A stretch of 6,405 nucleotides of DNA from NCBI GenBank assembly GCA_016293155.1, contig JAEDEU010000088.1, forward strand, positions 1-6,405. The letters run 5' to 3'. Each line of letters starts with the position of its first letter. Position 1 is the first letter of the stretch. Under the pieces are notes generated by a model that was given only the letters and a program-made list of their open reading frames with translations, did no database searches and was not told where the DNA came from. The position numbers and the translations under genes were made by a program. This document shows, one piece after another, positions 1-5,808 of this stretch. Origin of the DNA: Clostridiaceae bacterium (GTDB lineage Bacteria; Bacillota; Clostridia; Oscillospirales; Butyricicoccaceae).

Positions 1-19
1 ATCAGGAGGGGATATTTTT

Positions 20-532
20 ATGGGTATTCTTAAACCGGTTCTCATCGGCCTGCTTGTGCTGATGGCGGTTCTCATTATTATCAAGGCAAACTCGTTCGTC
101 ACGGACGACAGCCAGTCCAAGGCGCCGGCGCCGGAAAGCCGCAGCAGAAAAAAGCCTGTGCCTCCGGTTCCCGGCGGCAGCTCGACCCGTCTGGCGGCAG
201 CGCAGTTTGTCATTGACTACAACGGCCGCACCGAGCGTATCATGCACTATCCGTACACCATCGGACAGCGCTCGGACAATGACCTTGTCATTCAGGATGC
301 GACCGTCAGCCGCCATCACGCGCAGATTGTGGCCAAGCAGACCCAGAACGGCACTGCTGTGCTGCTTCAGGATCTCGGCTCGCTCAACGGCACGCTGGTC
401 AACGGCAAGCCCTGCCATGAAACCCGCATCGTCGGCGGCGAGACCGTCACGCTCGGTCAGACCAAGCTGGTCATCCGCACCGCACCCACCGAGGTCTCGG
501 ACGAGACCATGTATGTCCGGAGGAAATTCTAA
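20..532 (+). CDS. Membrane-anchored FHA-domain protein (phosphothreonine-binding)
   Basis: A 170-residue protein with one N-terminal membrane helix (about residues 5-22), a basic Pro/Ser-rich linker (about 30-58) and a C-terminal FHA domain (about 62-154). The FHA signature is visible: IGQR at 81-84, SRHH at 97-100 and LNGT-x-VNG at 122-129. G82, R84, S97, H100 and N123 sit where family members contact phosphothreonine peptides. Basic residues after the helix (R41, R43, K44, K45) imply a cytoplasmic FHA domain. The ATG follows AGGAGG at 4-9 with a 10-nt gap. The stop TAA shares its last A with the ATG of the polymerase gene, so the two are probably translationally coupled. By analogy with actinobacterial FhaB beside rodA-pbpA, it probably recruits a phosphorylated partner to the elongation or division machinery. 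The ligand and the kinase are unknown and not in the window. The tail (154-165) holds T154, T157 and T163, possible phosphosites. Confidence 0.93.
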   Translation: MGILKPVLIGLLVLMAVLIIIKANSFVTDDSQSKAPAPESRSRKKPVPPVPGGSSTRLAAAQFVIDYNGRTERIMHYPYTIGQRSDNDLVIQDATVSRHHAQIVAKQTQNGTAVLLQDLGSLNGTLVNGKPCHETRIVGGETVTLGQTKLVIRTAPTEVSDETMYVRRKF

Positions 533-1920
533 TGACTCAGAAAAGACAATCTTCTCTGGTCGTTCTGTTTCTGCTGTTTGAGCTGACCGCGCTGCTCGTG
601 CTCGCAAGCGACGGCCGCGGCAATGCTTATCTCTATACCTGCGTTCCGCTGATCGTGTTCATCTTCGGCGGCTGGCTGATCGTCTCGCGTATGCGGGGCG
701 ATATTGCTCTGTTTCTGGATGCCGCCATGCTGCTCACCTTCGGCGCAATGATTCAGTGTATGCTGCTCAAGGAGAACGAACCGCCCGTTTCGTTTATCGT
801 ACAGCTCATCCTCTCGATGATTGTTGCGGTGGCGTGCGGCATTGCGTATAAAAAGGTGCCGGCAATCGCTTCCGCACGCGGTACGACCATTTTATTCGGA
901 CTGAGCGTCCTGCTGTATGTGATGACCCTGCTCATCGGCGCGAGCGCGGGCGACGGCGTCACCAACTGGATCCGCGTGCCCGGTCTGGGTACGGTTCAGC
1001 CGTCCGAGTTCATCAAGGTATTTTATGTGCTCATCATGGCAGGCCTGCTGTGCACCACGGAAAATCCGTCCCCGCGCCGCGTGATTGCGGCTGTGGGCGT
1101 CACCTTCGCCAACCTCGGCTTTCTCGCCCTTCAGGGCGAATTCGGCACCATCCTGCTGATCGTTGCCACCTCCATCTGCCTGATGTTCCTGTTCGTGGAC
1201 ACCAAGATGTTTGCGATGTACTTCGGCTTCTGGGCGGTCTGCGGCGGCGCGGGTGTGGTGGTCGTCAAGGCGGTTTACGCCGCAACCGGCGGCAAGAGCA
1301 GCAACTTCTTCCTGCGCCAGCTCATCAAGATCTACAACCGCGTATTCATCACGGCGGATTCCGACCCGAACGGCGCGGGCTATCAGGTACATCAGGCGCG
1401 CAAGGCGCTGCTCAATTCACACTTCTTCGGCAGCGAAACCTCGACTTATATGCCGAACTCCAGCAACGACATGGTGTTCCCGGCGCTGACCGAGCGCTGC
1501 GGTCTGTGCATCGCGCTGGCGGTCTGCCTGCTGTTCGCGTTCCTGCTCATCCGCGGCACGCGCATCTATTTCCGCAGCAAGGACCGCTATCATGCGTGCG
1601 TTGCCGCCGGACTGGTCTGCCAGCTCGTGCTCCAGTCCTACATCATCATCGGCGGCTCGATCGGCGTCCTGCCGCTCACCGGCATTACGCTCCCGCTGAT
1701 TTCCCGCGGCGGCTCCTCGCTGATGAGCACCTGTATTATGATTGCACTCATTCTGGTCATCTCGACCAATCGACTCTGGGATGGAAGGAGGATCTATCAC
1801 ACCTATGCAGCTAAGCTTCAAAAAAAGGGTGAACGTGCTGTTAAGCGCGTTTCTGGTCTGCGCAATGGCGCTGGCAACCGCGGTTCTGGTAACGACGCTG
1901 GGCGATCCGGAAAGCCGTGA
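532..1920 (+). CDS. RodA/FtsW/SpoVE-family peptidoglycan glycosyltransferase
   Basis: SEDS-family integral membrane polymerase of 462 residues that joins lipid II units into glycan strands outside the membrane, working with a class B PBP (here the next gene). About twelve hydrophobic segments are visible. Five precede the QPSEF motif (156-160), where a ten-helix FtsW has three, so the layout resembles actinobacterial RodA. Family landmarks are WIRVPGLG (146-153), QGEFGT (201-206, usually QPDxGT), the extracytoplasmic loop (about 250-322) and the closing PLTGITLPLISRGGSS (381-396). NDMVF (312-316) aligns with the usual TDFIF, making D313 the likely essential aspartate (E. coli FtsW D297). The start is set by GGAGGA at 519-524, 7 nt upstream. 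The last 38 residues or so are basic and Gly-rich and overlap the PBP gene in another frame, so this tail may be overprinted sequence or result from a sequence error. RodA versus FtsW versus SpoVE cannot be settled here. Confidence 0.95.
   Translation: MTQKRQSSLVVLFLLFELTALLVLASDGRGNAYLYTCVPLIVFIFGGWLIVSRMRGDIALFLDAAMLLTFGAMIQCMLLKENEPPVSFIVQLILSMIVAVACGIAYKKVPAIASARGTTILFGLSVLLYVMTLLIGASAGDGVTNWIRVPGLGTVQPSEFIKVFYVLIMAGLLCTTENPSPRRVIAAVGVTFANLGFLALQGEFGTILLIVATSICLMFLFVDTKMFAMYFGFWAVCGGAGVVVVKAVYAATGGKSSNFFLRQLIKIYNRVFITADSDPNGAGYQVHQARKALLNSHFFGSETSTYMPNSSNDMVFPALTERCGLCIALAVCLLFAFLLIRGTRIYFRSKDRYHACVAAGLVCQLVLQSYIIIGGSIGVLPLTGITLPLISRGGSSLMSTCIMIALILVISTNRLWDGRRIYHTYAAKLQKKGERAVKRVSGLRNGAGNRGSGNDAGRSGKP
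1785..1791 (+). promoter_or_regulatory. Ribosome binding site for the class B PBP, inside the polymerase gene
   Basis: AAGGAGG lies 13 nt before ATG 1805, slightly farther than usual. It is the only strong Shine-Dalgarno sequence nearby and supports 1805 over the in-frame ATGs at 1742 and 1781. Those would put a polar stretch in front of the basic residues and membrane helix that start a normal class B PBP. Confidence 0.7.
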
Positions 1921-3178
1921 GGCAGCGGCGGCGGATGCCGCAAGGCGCACTTATCTCCGCGGCTCCATCCTCGACCGCGACGGCAATGTGCTCAGCTCCT
2001 CTTCCGAGGTCATGGGCACGCGCACCTATAACGGCGGCGCGGCATTTGGCTCGGTCGTCGGCTACTATTCTAAAAATTACGGCACCTCCGGTCTGGAGGC
2101 CGCGCTGGATGTCGAACTGACCACCAGTGACAGCAAAAGCGACGACAAGCGCGGACACGATATCACGCTGACCCTCGATCCCGATGTCCAGCAGACCGCA
2201 TATCAGCAGCTGATTAACGCGGGCGTCAAGGGCGCGGCAGTCGCGCTGGATGTCAAGAGCGGCGAAATCCTCGCGCTTGCCTCCACCCCGTCCTATGATC
2301 CGTCCCGCATCGACACCGATTGGGCGGAGCTGACGCAGATCAACGGTCTGTTCCTGCCGAACGCCTACAAGCAGCAGTTCGCCCCCGGCTCGACCTTCAA
2401 AACGGTCTCCTCGATTGCGGTCGTGGACAACGGACTGTATGACACCCGCGTGCAGGACGACGGCAGCGTGGTCGTCAATGGTCAGACCATCGAAAACTAT
2501 GCGGGACGCGCCTACGGCTCCATCGGACTGAACGATGCCATCCGCGTCTCCTCCAACGTCTACTTCATCAAGCAGGCGCTTTCCATGGGCGAGTCCAACT
2601 ACAAAAAGACGCTGGACAAGCTGCTCATCGGTCAGAACATCCAGCTGGACTTCACCACCCTCAAGAGCAGCTACAACACCGGCGGCGGCAAGGACGACAA
2701 CGCGCTTGTCTCGACCGCATTCGGTCAGGGCGAAACCGCAATCACCCCGCTTCACATGGCGATGACCACACAGACCATCGCAAACGGCGGCAAGATGCTG
2801 CGCCCGTACATGATTAAGGGCATGACCAACGCCAAGGGCGAAAGCGAAAACGTCGAGGGCACCAAGGTGCTCTCCGAGGTCACCAGTCAGGATACCTGCA
2901 ACAAGGTCACGGAGGCGATGGTCGGCGCGGCGGAGCATTATGGCTACTCCTACGTCGGCGCGCAGGGCTGGCAGCTGGCGGCAAAGACCGGTACCGCACA
3001 GGTCGGCGACGGCACCAGCAACGGCTGGATTGTCTCCTTCGCTCCGGCGAATGACCCGAAGTATGCGGTTATCTTTATGGCGCGCGAGCAGGACGAATTT
3101 GGCGGTGCATTCATGCCGAATGTCAGCCGCATTTATGATGCGCTCTCCAGCTACGATTACAGCCGCGAGGACAACTAA
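1805..3178 (+). CDS. pbpA: Class B penicillin-binding protein, PbpA-type transpeptidase
   Basis: A 457-residue monofunctional D,D-transpeptidase that cross-links peptidoglycan stem peptides outside the membrane, presumably as partner of the polymerase encoded just before it. A short basic N-terminus (KKR at 6-8) and one membrane anchor (about 9-32) precede the conserved RGSILDRDG (52-60). VVGYYS with a following SGLE (84-98) is typical of the PbpA group. The three active-site motifs are intact: STFK with nucleophile S196 and K199, SSN at 249-251, and KTGT at 394-397. It is short for a class B PBP (often 550-700 residues): the dimerisation region is reduced and there is no PASTA domain, as in small actinobacterial PbpA. 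ATG 1805 has an AAGGAGG 13 nt upstream. The first 116 nt overlap the polymerase gene in a different frame. It is the last gene of the operon, followed by a hairpin terminator. The symbol rests on family resemblance and neighbourhood. Confidence 0.94.
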   Translation: MQLSFKKRVNVLLSAFLVCAMALATAVLVTTLGDPESREAAAADAARRTYLRGSILDRDGNVLSSSSEVMGTRTYNGGAAFGSVVGYYSKNYGTSGLEAALDVELTTSDSKSDDKRGHDITLTLDPDVQQTAYQQLINAGVKGAAVALDVKSGEILALASTPSYDPSRIDTDWAELTQINGLFLPNAYKQQFAPGSTFKTVSSIAVVDNGLYDTRVQDDGSVVVNGQTIENYAGRAYGSIGLNDAIRVSSNVYFIKQALSMGESNYKKTLDKLLIGQNIQLDFTTLKSSYNTGGGKDDNALVSTAFGQGETAITPLHMAMTTQTIANGGKMLRPYMIKGMTNAKGESENVEGTKVLSEVTSQDTCNKVTEAMVGAAEHYGYSYVGAQGWQLAAKTGTAQVGDGTSNGWIVSFAPANDPKYAVIFMAREQDEFGGAFMPNVSRIYDALSSYDYSREDN

Positions 3179-3186
3179 ACCAACAG

Positions 3187-3218
3187 CAGCAGGGAGTTTT
3201 CCTTCCCTGCTGTTTTTT
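3187..3218 (+). terminator. Rho-independent terminator of the FHA-polymerase-PBP operon
   Basis: The arms CAGCAGGGA (3187-3195) and TCCCTGCTG (3204-3212) form a perfect 9-bp stem with an 8-nt loop, followed by six T at 3213-3218. It begins 8 nt after the PBP stop codon and closes the three-gene unit. Confidence 0.9.
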
Positions 3219-3385
3219 CGCACAATGTTCCATTTTTGTATTATTTAAAGCATTACTTTACCCGTATTTGAGCAGTTTGCAATAAAAAAACATAAATATT
3301 TTGTATAATATTCCGTTTTTCTCTTTTCTTTCCCGCGAATATCCGCTATAATAGAGACAGACAACCGCGAAAGGAACCCTGTTAT
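3219..3385 (+). promoter_or_regulatory. AT-rich promoter region of the XRE regulator
   Basis: This AT-rich spacer contains two perfect TATAAT boxes, at 3304-3309 and 3347-3352. The second is the better candidate, lying 33 nt before the start codon. The expected -35 position (about 3324-3329, TTTTCT with a 17-nt spacer) matches TTGACA poorly, so the promoter may be weak or need an activator. An imperfect palindrome, GCGAATATCCGC (3335-3346), fills the spacer just before the -10. AATATT occurs on both sides of the upstream TATAAT (3295-3300 and 3307-3312). GAAAGGA at 3369-3375 is the ribosome binding site, 10 nt before ATG 3386. I see no small gene or structured RNA here. Confidence 0.55.
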
Positions 3386-3712
3386 ATGAACGAATTTCAT
3401 CCACTGGACCGCATCCGCGAGCTCTGCGAGGAACGCGGATGGTCTTATTATCAGCTGTCCCGGGAATCCGGTATTCCGTACTCTACCTTGAATACAATGA
3501 TGCTCAAGTCGAATATGCCGACCCTGCCCACGCTGCTGCGTCTGTGCAACGGTTTCGGCATCTCCATGGCACAGTTCTTTGAGCCGGAGGAGAGCTTCTC
3601 CGAGCTGACGCCGGATCAGCGCCAGTGCCTCGCCATGTGGGATGCGCTCAGCTCGCAGGACAAGCAGCTCGCCTCCGCATACATGAACGGTCTGCTCAAG
3701 CGTCTGGCATAA
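3386..3712 (+). CDS. XRE (Cro/C1)-family HTH transcriptional regulator
   Basis: A small cytoplasmic DNA-binding protein of 108 residues. Residues about 7-65 form a five-helix Cro/C1-type domain. YYQLSRESGI (21-30) is the first HTH helix and turn, PYSTLNTMM (31-39) the recognition helix, and TLPTLLRLCNGFGISMAQFF (46-65) the usual closing helices. A short acidic segment and a C-terminal helical stretch (about 74-105, starting LTPDQRQ) probably serve for dimerisation. No ligand-binding or protease domain is present, so it resembles stand-alone housekeeping or stress regulators of Clostridia rather than a phage repressor. The start is supported by GAAAGGA 10 nt upstream and a TATAAT box at 3347. 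It is a single-gene unit, convergent with the muramidase gene and separated from it by a shared terminator. Its target is unknown; palindromes at its own promoter make autoregulation possible. Confidence 0.9.
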   Translation: MNEFHPLDRIRELCEERGWSYYQLSRESGIPYSTLNTMMLKSNMPTLPTLLRLCNGFGISMAQFFEPEESFSELTPDQRQCLAMWDALSSQDKQLASAYMNGLLKRLA

Positions 3713-3737
3713 CATACTGATACACACACAAAAATAT

Positions 3738-3788
3738 ATCCCCTCTCCACCTGCCATCCGGCAGGCTCGGAGAAGGGATTCTTTTTTT
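3738..3788. terminator. Bidirectional terminator between the convergent regulator and muramidase genes
   Basis: A long hairpin (3738-3779): inner stem CCTGCC (3750-3755) with GGCAGG (3760-3765) around an ATCC loop, and outer stem ATCCCCTCTCC (3738-3748) with GGAGAAGGGAT (3769-3779), one mismatch, with a small internal loop between them. On the + strand it is followed by seven T (3782-3788), serving the XRE gene. Read on the - strand it starts 8 nt after the muramidase stop codon and is followed by a T-rich run (revcomp of 3731-3737). The + strand T-tract overlaps that stop codon. Confidence 0.85.
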
Positions 3789-5538
3789 AGTTTTGCAGCA
3801 TATCTCCGACCGAACGGGTCGAGGTTGTGCCGTACACCGTCGTGCCGTCCTTGGTGATGAAGAACGGGCGCAGATAGATTTCCGAAGCGAACTTGCTGTT
3901 CGGAATATCATTCAGCGTCAGCGCAAACAGATACTTCGACTCGTCGCAGAAATACTGTGAGCCGATCTCATCCACGGAAAGCAGCTCATCATCTGCCAGG
4001 ATATTGCTGTACACCGTGGTGGTATTGACCGTGGTGCAGGAATCATTGCTGCTGGTGATGTTGCCGTTCTCGGTTGTCGAAAGCACGAAGCCGACCGACT
4101 TATACTGCGTCGAATCCACCGAGGACAGAATACGCATCGAGGTCTTGTCACTGCTGTCCTCGGTGCCGCTGCTCAGCTGCGCCTTGGTGTTCAGCATGGA
4201 CTCCGGAACCCACTTGGCATACAGCGTGGTGGTGTCCGCAGTCATCTTCCACGAGGTGCGCGGCTCGGTCAGATCGCTGTCGGTATACCAGCCGGCGAAC
4301 AGATACCCGTCCTTGGTCGGCGCCTTCGGTCGGGTGACCGTCGTGCCAACGTCCGCGGTGATCGCACTGACCGCACTGCCGCCGTTGGTCTCAAACAGGA
4401 TGGTGCCTTCTTTTTTGCTCCAGCTGCCCAGATCGGTCGGCGAATCGCCCTTGGTGAAATAGAAGTTGCAGTCCACCTTGCCGCTGATGCCGTCCACGGT
4501 GCCGCTGTCCGTATACTGCCAGTACTGATATACACCATCATAGCTGGTCTTGGTGGTGTAGTGCGCCATCCAGATCATGCCCTCCTCGGAGAGCGCGTCG
4601 GCATCCATGATATCGCGCAGCATACTCGCGGAGGCATAGATCATCGGGACGTAGCCTGCTTCCTCCACGCGGTCGCAGAACGCCTTGGCGATCTTGGTCT
4701 GTGCGGCAACGCTCAGATCCGCCTCATACAGCCGTCCGGTAAAGCCGTTTTCGTTTTCCGCATACTCGATGTCAATGACCAGCGGCAGCTTGACATCGTA
4801 CTTCTTCGCCCGTTCGATGCAGAAATCCGCCTCCTCAACCGCCTCCGCAGGAGTGATTGCCTGCGAATAGAGATAGATGCCAGCCGGAATGCCCTGCTTT
4901 GCAGCGCCCGCCATATGGTCGTCGTAGCATACGTCCTCGACCAGCTCACCCGTGCCGTAGCCGCGGTAGCCGCAGCGCAGAATGACAAACTCTACGCCGT
5001 CCTTCTTCAGCTTTGCCCAGTCGATGGTATCCTGCCACTTGGACAGATCCAGTCCGTCAAATACGTTATAATCCGCCGGAACGGTATATGTATTGTCCTT
5101 CCACGGGCTTTTGCGCGTGGTGAACGAGGTATACAGCGCAAATGCCTCCTGCATGGTATCAGTCGCCTCGGCGCTCTCCTCCATCGTAGCGGATGCCCAT
5201 ACCGTGCCGTTGTCCTCCGCTTCGGCCTCCGGCTGTGCTTCCTGCACCTCTTCCGGCTTGGTCTCCGGCTGTGCCTCCCGCACCTCTTCCGGTTCTGCCT
5301 CCGGCTGTGCTTCCTGCACCTCTTCCGGCTCGGTCTCCGGCTGCACTTCCACCGCCTCTGCCGTCAGAGCCTCCCCCGGCTCCTCCGTTACAGGCGGCTC
5401 GATTTCCTCCACTCCGGTCACCTCGGTGAATACGGTCTGCTCCTGAGGCGCTGCTTCCGGCTCGGTCTCCACTGCAAACGCGGGGACGGAGCACAGCATA
5501 CTCAGCATCAGCATGGCCGCAGCAATTCTCTGCTTCAT
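3787..5538 (-). CDS. Secreted GH25 muramidase with repeat linker and InlB-type B-repeat
   Basis: A 583-residue exported lysozyme-like enzyme (GH25, N-acetylmuramidase) expected to cut the MurNAc-GlcNAc bond of peptidoglycan outside the cell. Residues 1-22 are a signal peptide (MKQR, hydrophobic core, cleavage likely after AFA). Residues 23-135 are an acidic Pro/Glu-rich linker with 12-residue repeats at 66-109. The GH25 domain spans about 158-362: DGLDLSKWQ (161-169, D164), IDIEY (255-259, with active-site D256 and E258), YQYW (337-340) and a closing VDCNFYF (355-361). A Listeria-Bacteroides (InlB B) repeat follows at about 379-443, with GYLFAGWYTD and LYAKW. Residues 451-583 form a further module I cannot name. 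The start at 5538 is chosen because GAAAGGA lies 10 nt upstream and the signal peptide begins there; an upstream in-frame ATG at 5640 lies beyond the promoter. No LPXTG, choline-binding or SH3 anchor is seen. A phage lysin is unlikely given the signal peptide and lack of phage genes. Confidence 0.95.
   Translation of the reverse strand: MKQRIAAAMLMLSMLCSVPAFAVETEPEAAPQEQTVFTEVTGVEEIEPPVTEEPGEALTAEAVEVQPETEPEEVQEAQPEAEPEEVREAQPETKPEEVQEAQPEAEAEDNGTVWASATMEESAEATDTMQEAFALYTSFTTRKSPWKDNTYTVPADYNVFDGLDLSKWQDTIDWAKLKKDGVEFVILRCGYRGYGTGELVEDVCYDDHMAGAAKQGIPAGIYLYSQAITPAEAVEEADFCIERAKKYDVKLPLVIDIEYAENENGFTGRLYEADLSVAAQTKIAKAFCDRVEEAGYVPMIYASASMLRDIMDADALSEEGMIWMAHYTTKTSYDGVYQYWQYTDSGTVDGISGKVDCNFYFTKGDSPTDLGSWSKKEGTILFETNGGSAVSAITADVGTTVTRPKAPTKDGYLFAGWYTDSDLTEPRTSWKMTADTTTLYAKWVPESMLNTKAQLSSGTEDSSDKTSMRILSSVDSTQYKSVGFVLSTTENGNITSSNDSCTTVNTTTVYSNILADDELLSVDEIGSQYFCDESKYLFALTLNDIPNSKFASEIYLRPFFITKDGTTVYGTTSTRSVGDMLQN
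5212..5343 (-). repeat. 36-bp coding tandem repeats in the muramidase linker
   Basis: Three full 36-bp units (5308-5343, 5272-5307, 5236-5271) and a partial fourth (5212-5235) encode the 12-residue unit QPE(T/A)xPEEVxEA. Units 1 and 3 differ at one base, while unit 2 differs from both at more positions. Units 1/3 carry QPET and units 2/4 QPEA, so the true period may be 72 bp (24 residues). The linker is acidic and extended, probably spacing the catalytic domain from the N-terminus. Confidence 0.9.
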
Positions 5539-5548
5539 GTCTGTGATG

Positions 5549-5555
5549 TCCTTTC
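5549..5555 (-). promoter_or_regulatory. Ribosome binding site of the muramidase gene
   Basis: Read on the - strand this is GAAAGGA, 10 nt before ATG 5538. The same motif at 9-10 nt spacing precedes the XRE gene (3369-3375) and the last gene (5793-5799). It fixes the muramidase start at the signal peptide methionine. Confidence 0.8.
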
Positions 5556-5606
5556 TGTCTCCTGACTGTGTAAATAAGGACCACCCCATTTTGTTACTCT
5601 TTTGTA

Positions 5607-5636
5607 ATTTTAACATGAAGGCAATTTTCCCGTCAA
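5607..5636 (-). promoter_or_regulatory. Sigma-A-type promoter of the muramidase gene
   Basis: On the - strand, TTGACG (5631-5636) and TAAAAT (5607-5612) are separated by 18 nt, each matching the consensus at 5 of 6 positions. A transcript starting near 5600 would have a leader of about 60 nt. It is the best-formed promoter in the window. Its -35 box overlaps the region of the longer in-frame start at 5640, which is therefore unlikely to be used. Confidence 0.72.
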
Positions 5637-5669
5637 CCATATTTGTAAAAAATCCCTATTATTTTCCCC

Positions 5670-5687
5670 CAAAATATCGGCATTTTG
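5670..5687. promoter_or_regulatory. Imperfect palindrome in the divergent spacer, possible operator
   Basis: CAAAATATCGGCATTTTG matches its reverse complement at 14 of 18 positions, with perfect 6-bp arms. It lies just upstream of the muramidase -35 and about 85 bp before the -10 of the gene at 5809, as a shared regulator site might. AT-rich spacers produce such matches by chance, so confidence is low. Confidence 0.3.
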
Positions 5688-5733
5688 TTCAAACACACGT
5701 TTGTTCCCTGGTGCCACAGACGGTTTTCCCGCA

Positions 5734-5745
5734 TTTTTGCAAAAA
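5734..5745. promoter_or_regulatory. Perfect 12-bp palindrome upstream of the last gene
   Basis: TTTTTGCAAAAA is a perfect palindrome whose right end is 26 nt before the TATAAT box at 5772, so it ends just upstream of where the -35 should be. It could be an activator or repressor site, or simply an intrinsically bent A/T tract. Confidence 0.35.
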
Positions 5746-5771
5746 GACTCCCGCTGTGTGTCGAAATATAG

Positions 5772-5777
5772 TATAAT
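5772..5777 (+). promoter_or_regulatory. -10 box of the promoter for the last gene
   Basis: A perfect TATAAT, 31 nt before ATG 5809. No recognisable -35 hexamer lies 16-18 nt upstream, where the sequence is GC-rich (around 5748-5755). The promoter may depend on an activator. Confidence 0.55.
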
Positions 5778-5808
5778 ATGGGTCAGATGATAGAAAGGAC
5801 CTTGTTTT

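Noticed and set aside
2..607. 201-residue open frame on the - strand opposite the FHA gene
   Set aside because: It covers the FHA domain and the start of the polymerase in antisense, and has no motif of its own.
1742..1804. Earlier starts of the PBP at ATG 1742 or 1781
   Set aside because: Neither has a good ribosome binding site. AAGGAGG at 1785-1791 serves ATG 1805, where a basic segment and membrane anchor begin.
1841..3223. 460-residue open frame on the - strand opposite the PBP gene
   Set aside because: It is antisense to a gene with intact catalytic motifs, has no fitting ribosome binding site or recognisable domain, and its Arg/Ala/Gly/Val-rich composition is what GC-rich codon use on the other strand produces.
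3386..3712. XRE regulator with its neighbour as a toxin-antitoxin pair
   Set aside because: No small partner gene overlaps or follows it. A terminator comes directly after it and the next gene is convergent.
5212..5343. 36-bp repeats resembling a CRISPR array
   Set aside because: The units are contiguous with no spacers and stay in frame within a coding linker, so this is a protein repeat.
3787..5538. Muramidase as a prophage endolysin
   Set aside because: It has a signal peptide, a long linker and a B-repeat; no holin, structural or integrase gene is nearby; and it has its own promoter and terminator.
4561..5565. 334-residue open frame on the + strand opposite the muramidase gene
   Set aside because: It is antisense to the GH25 and signal peptide coding sequence. 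Its Leu/Arg/Cys-rich repeats are the mirror of the Glu/Pro repeats, and nothing in it resembles a protein family.
5539..5640. N-terminal extension of the muramidase from ATG 5640
   Set aside because: It would add 34 residues before a typical signal peptide, lacks a ribosome binding site and runs through the promoter at 5607-5636.
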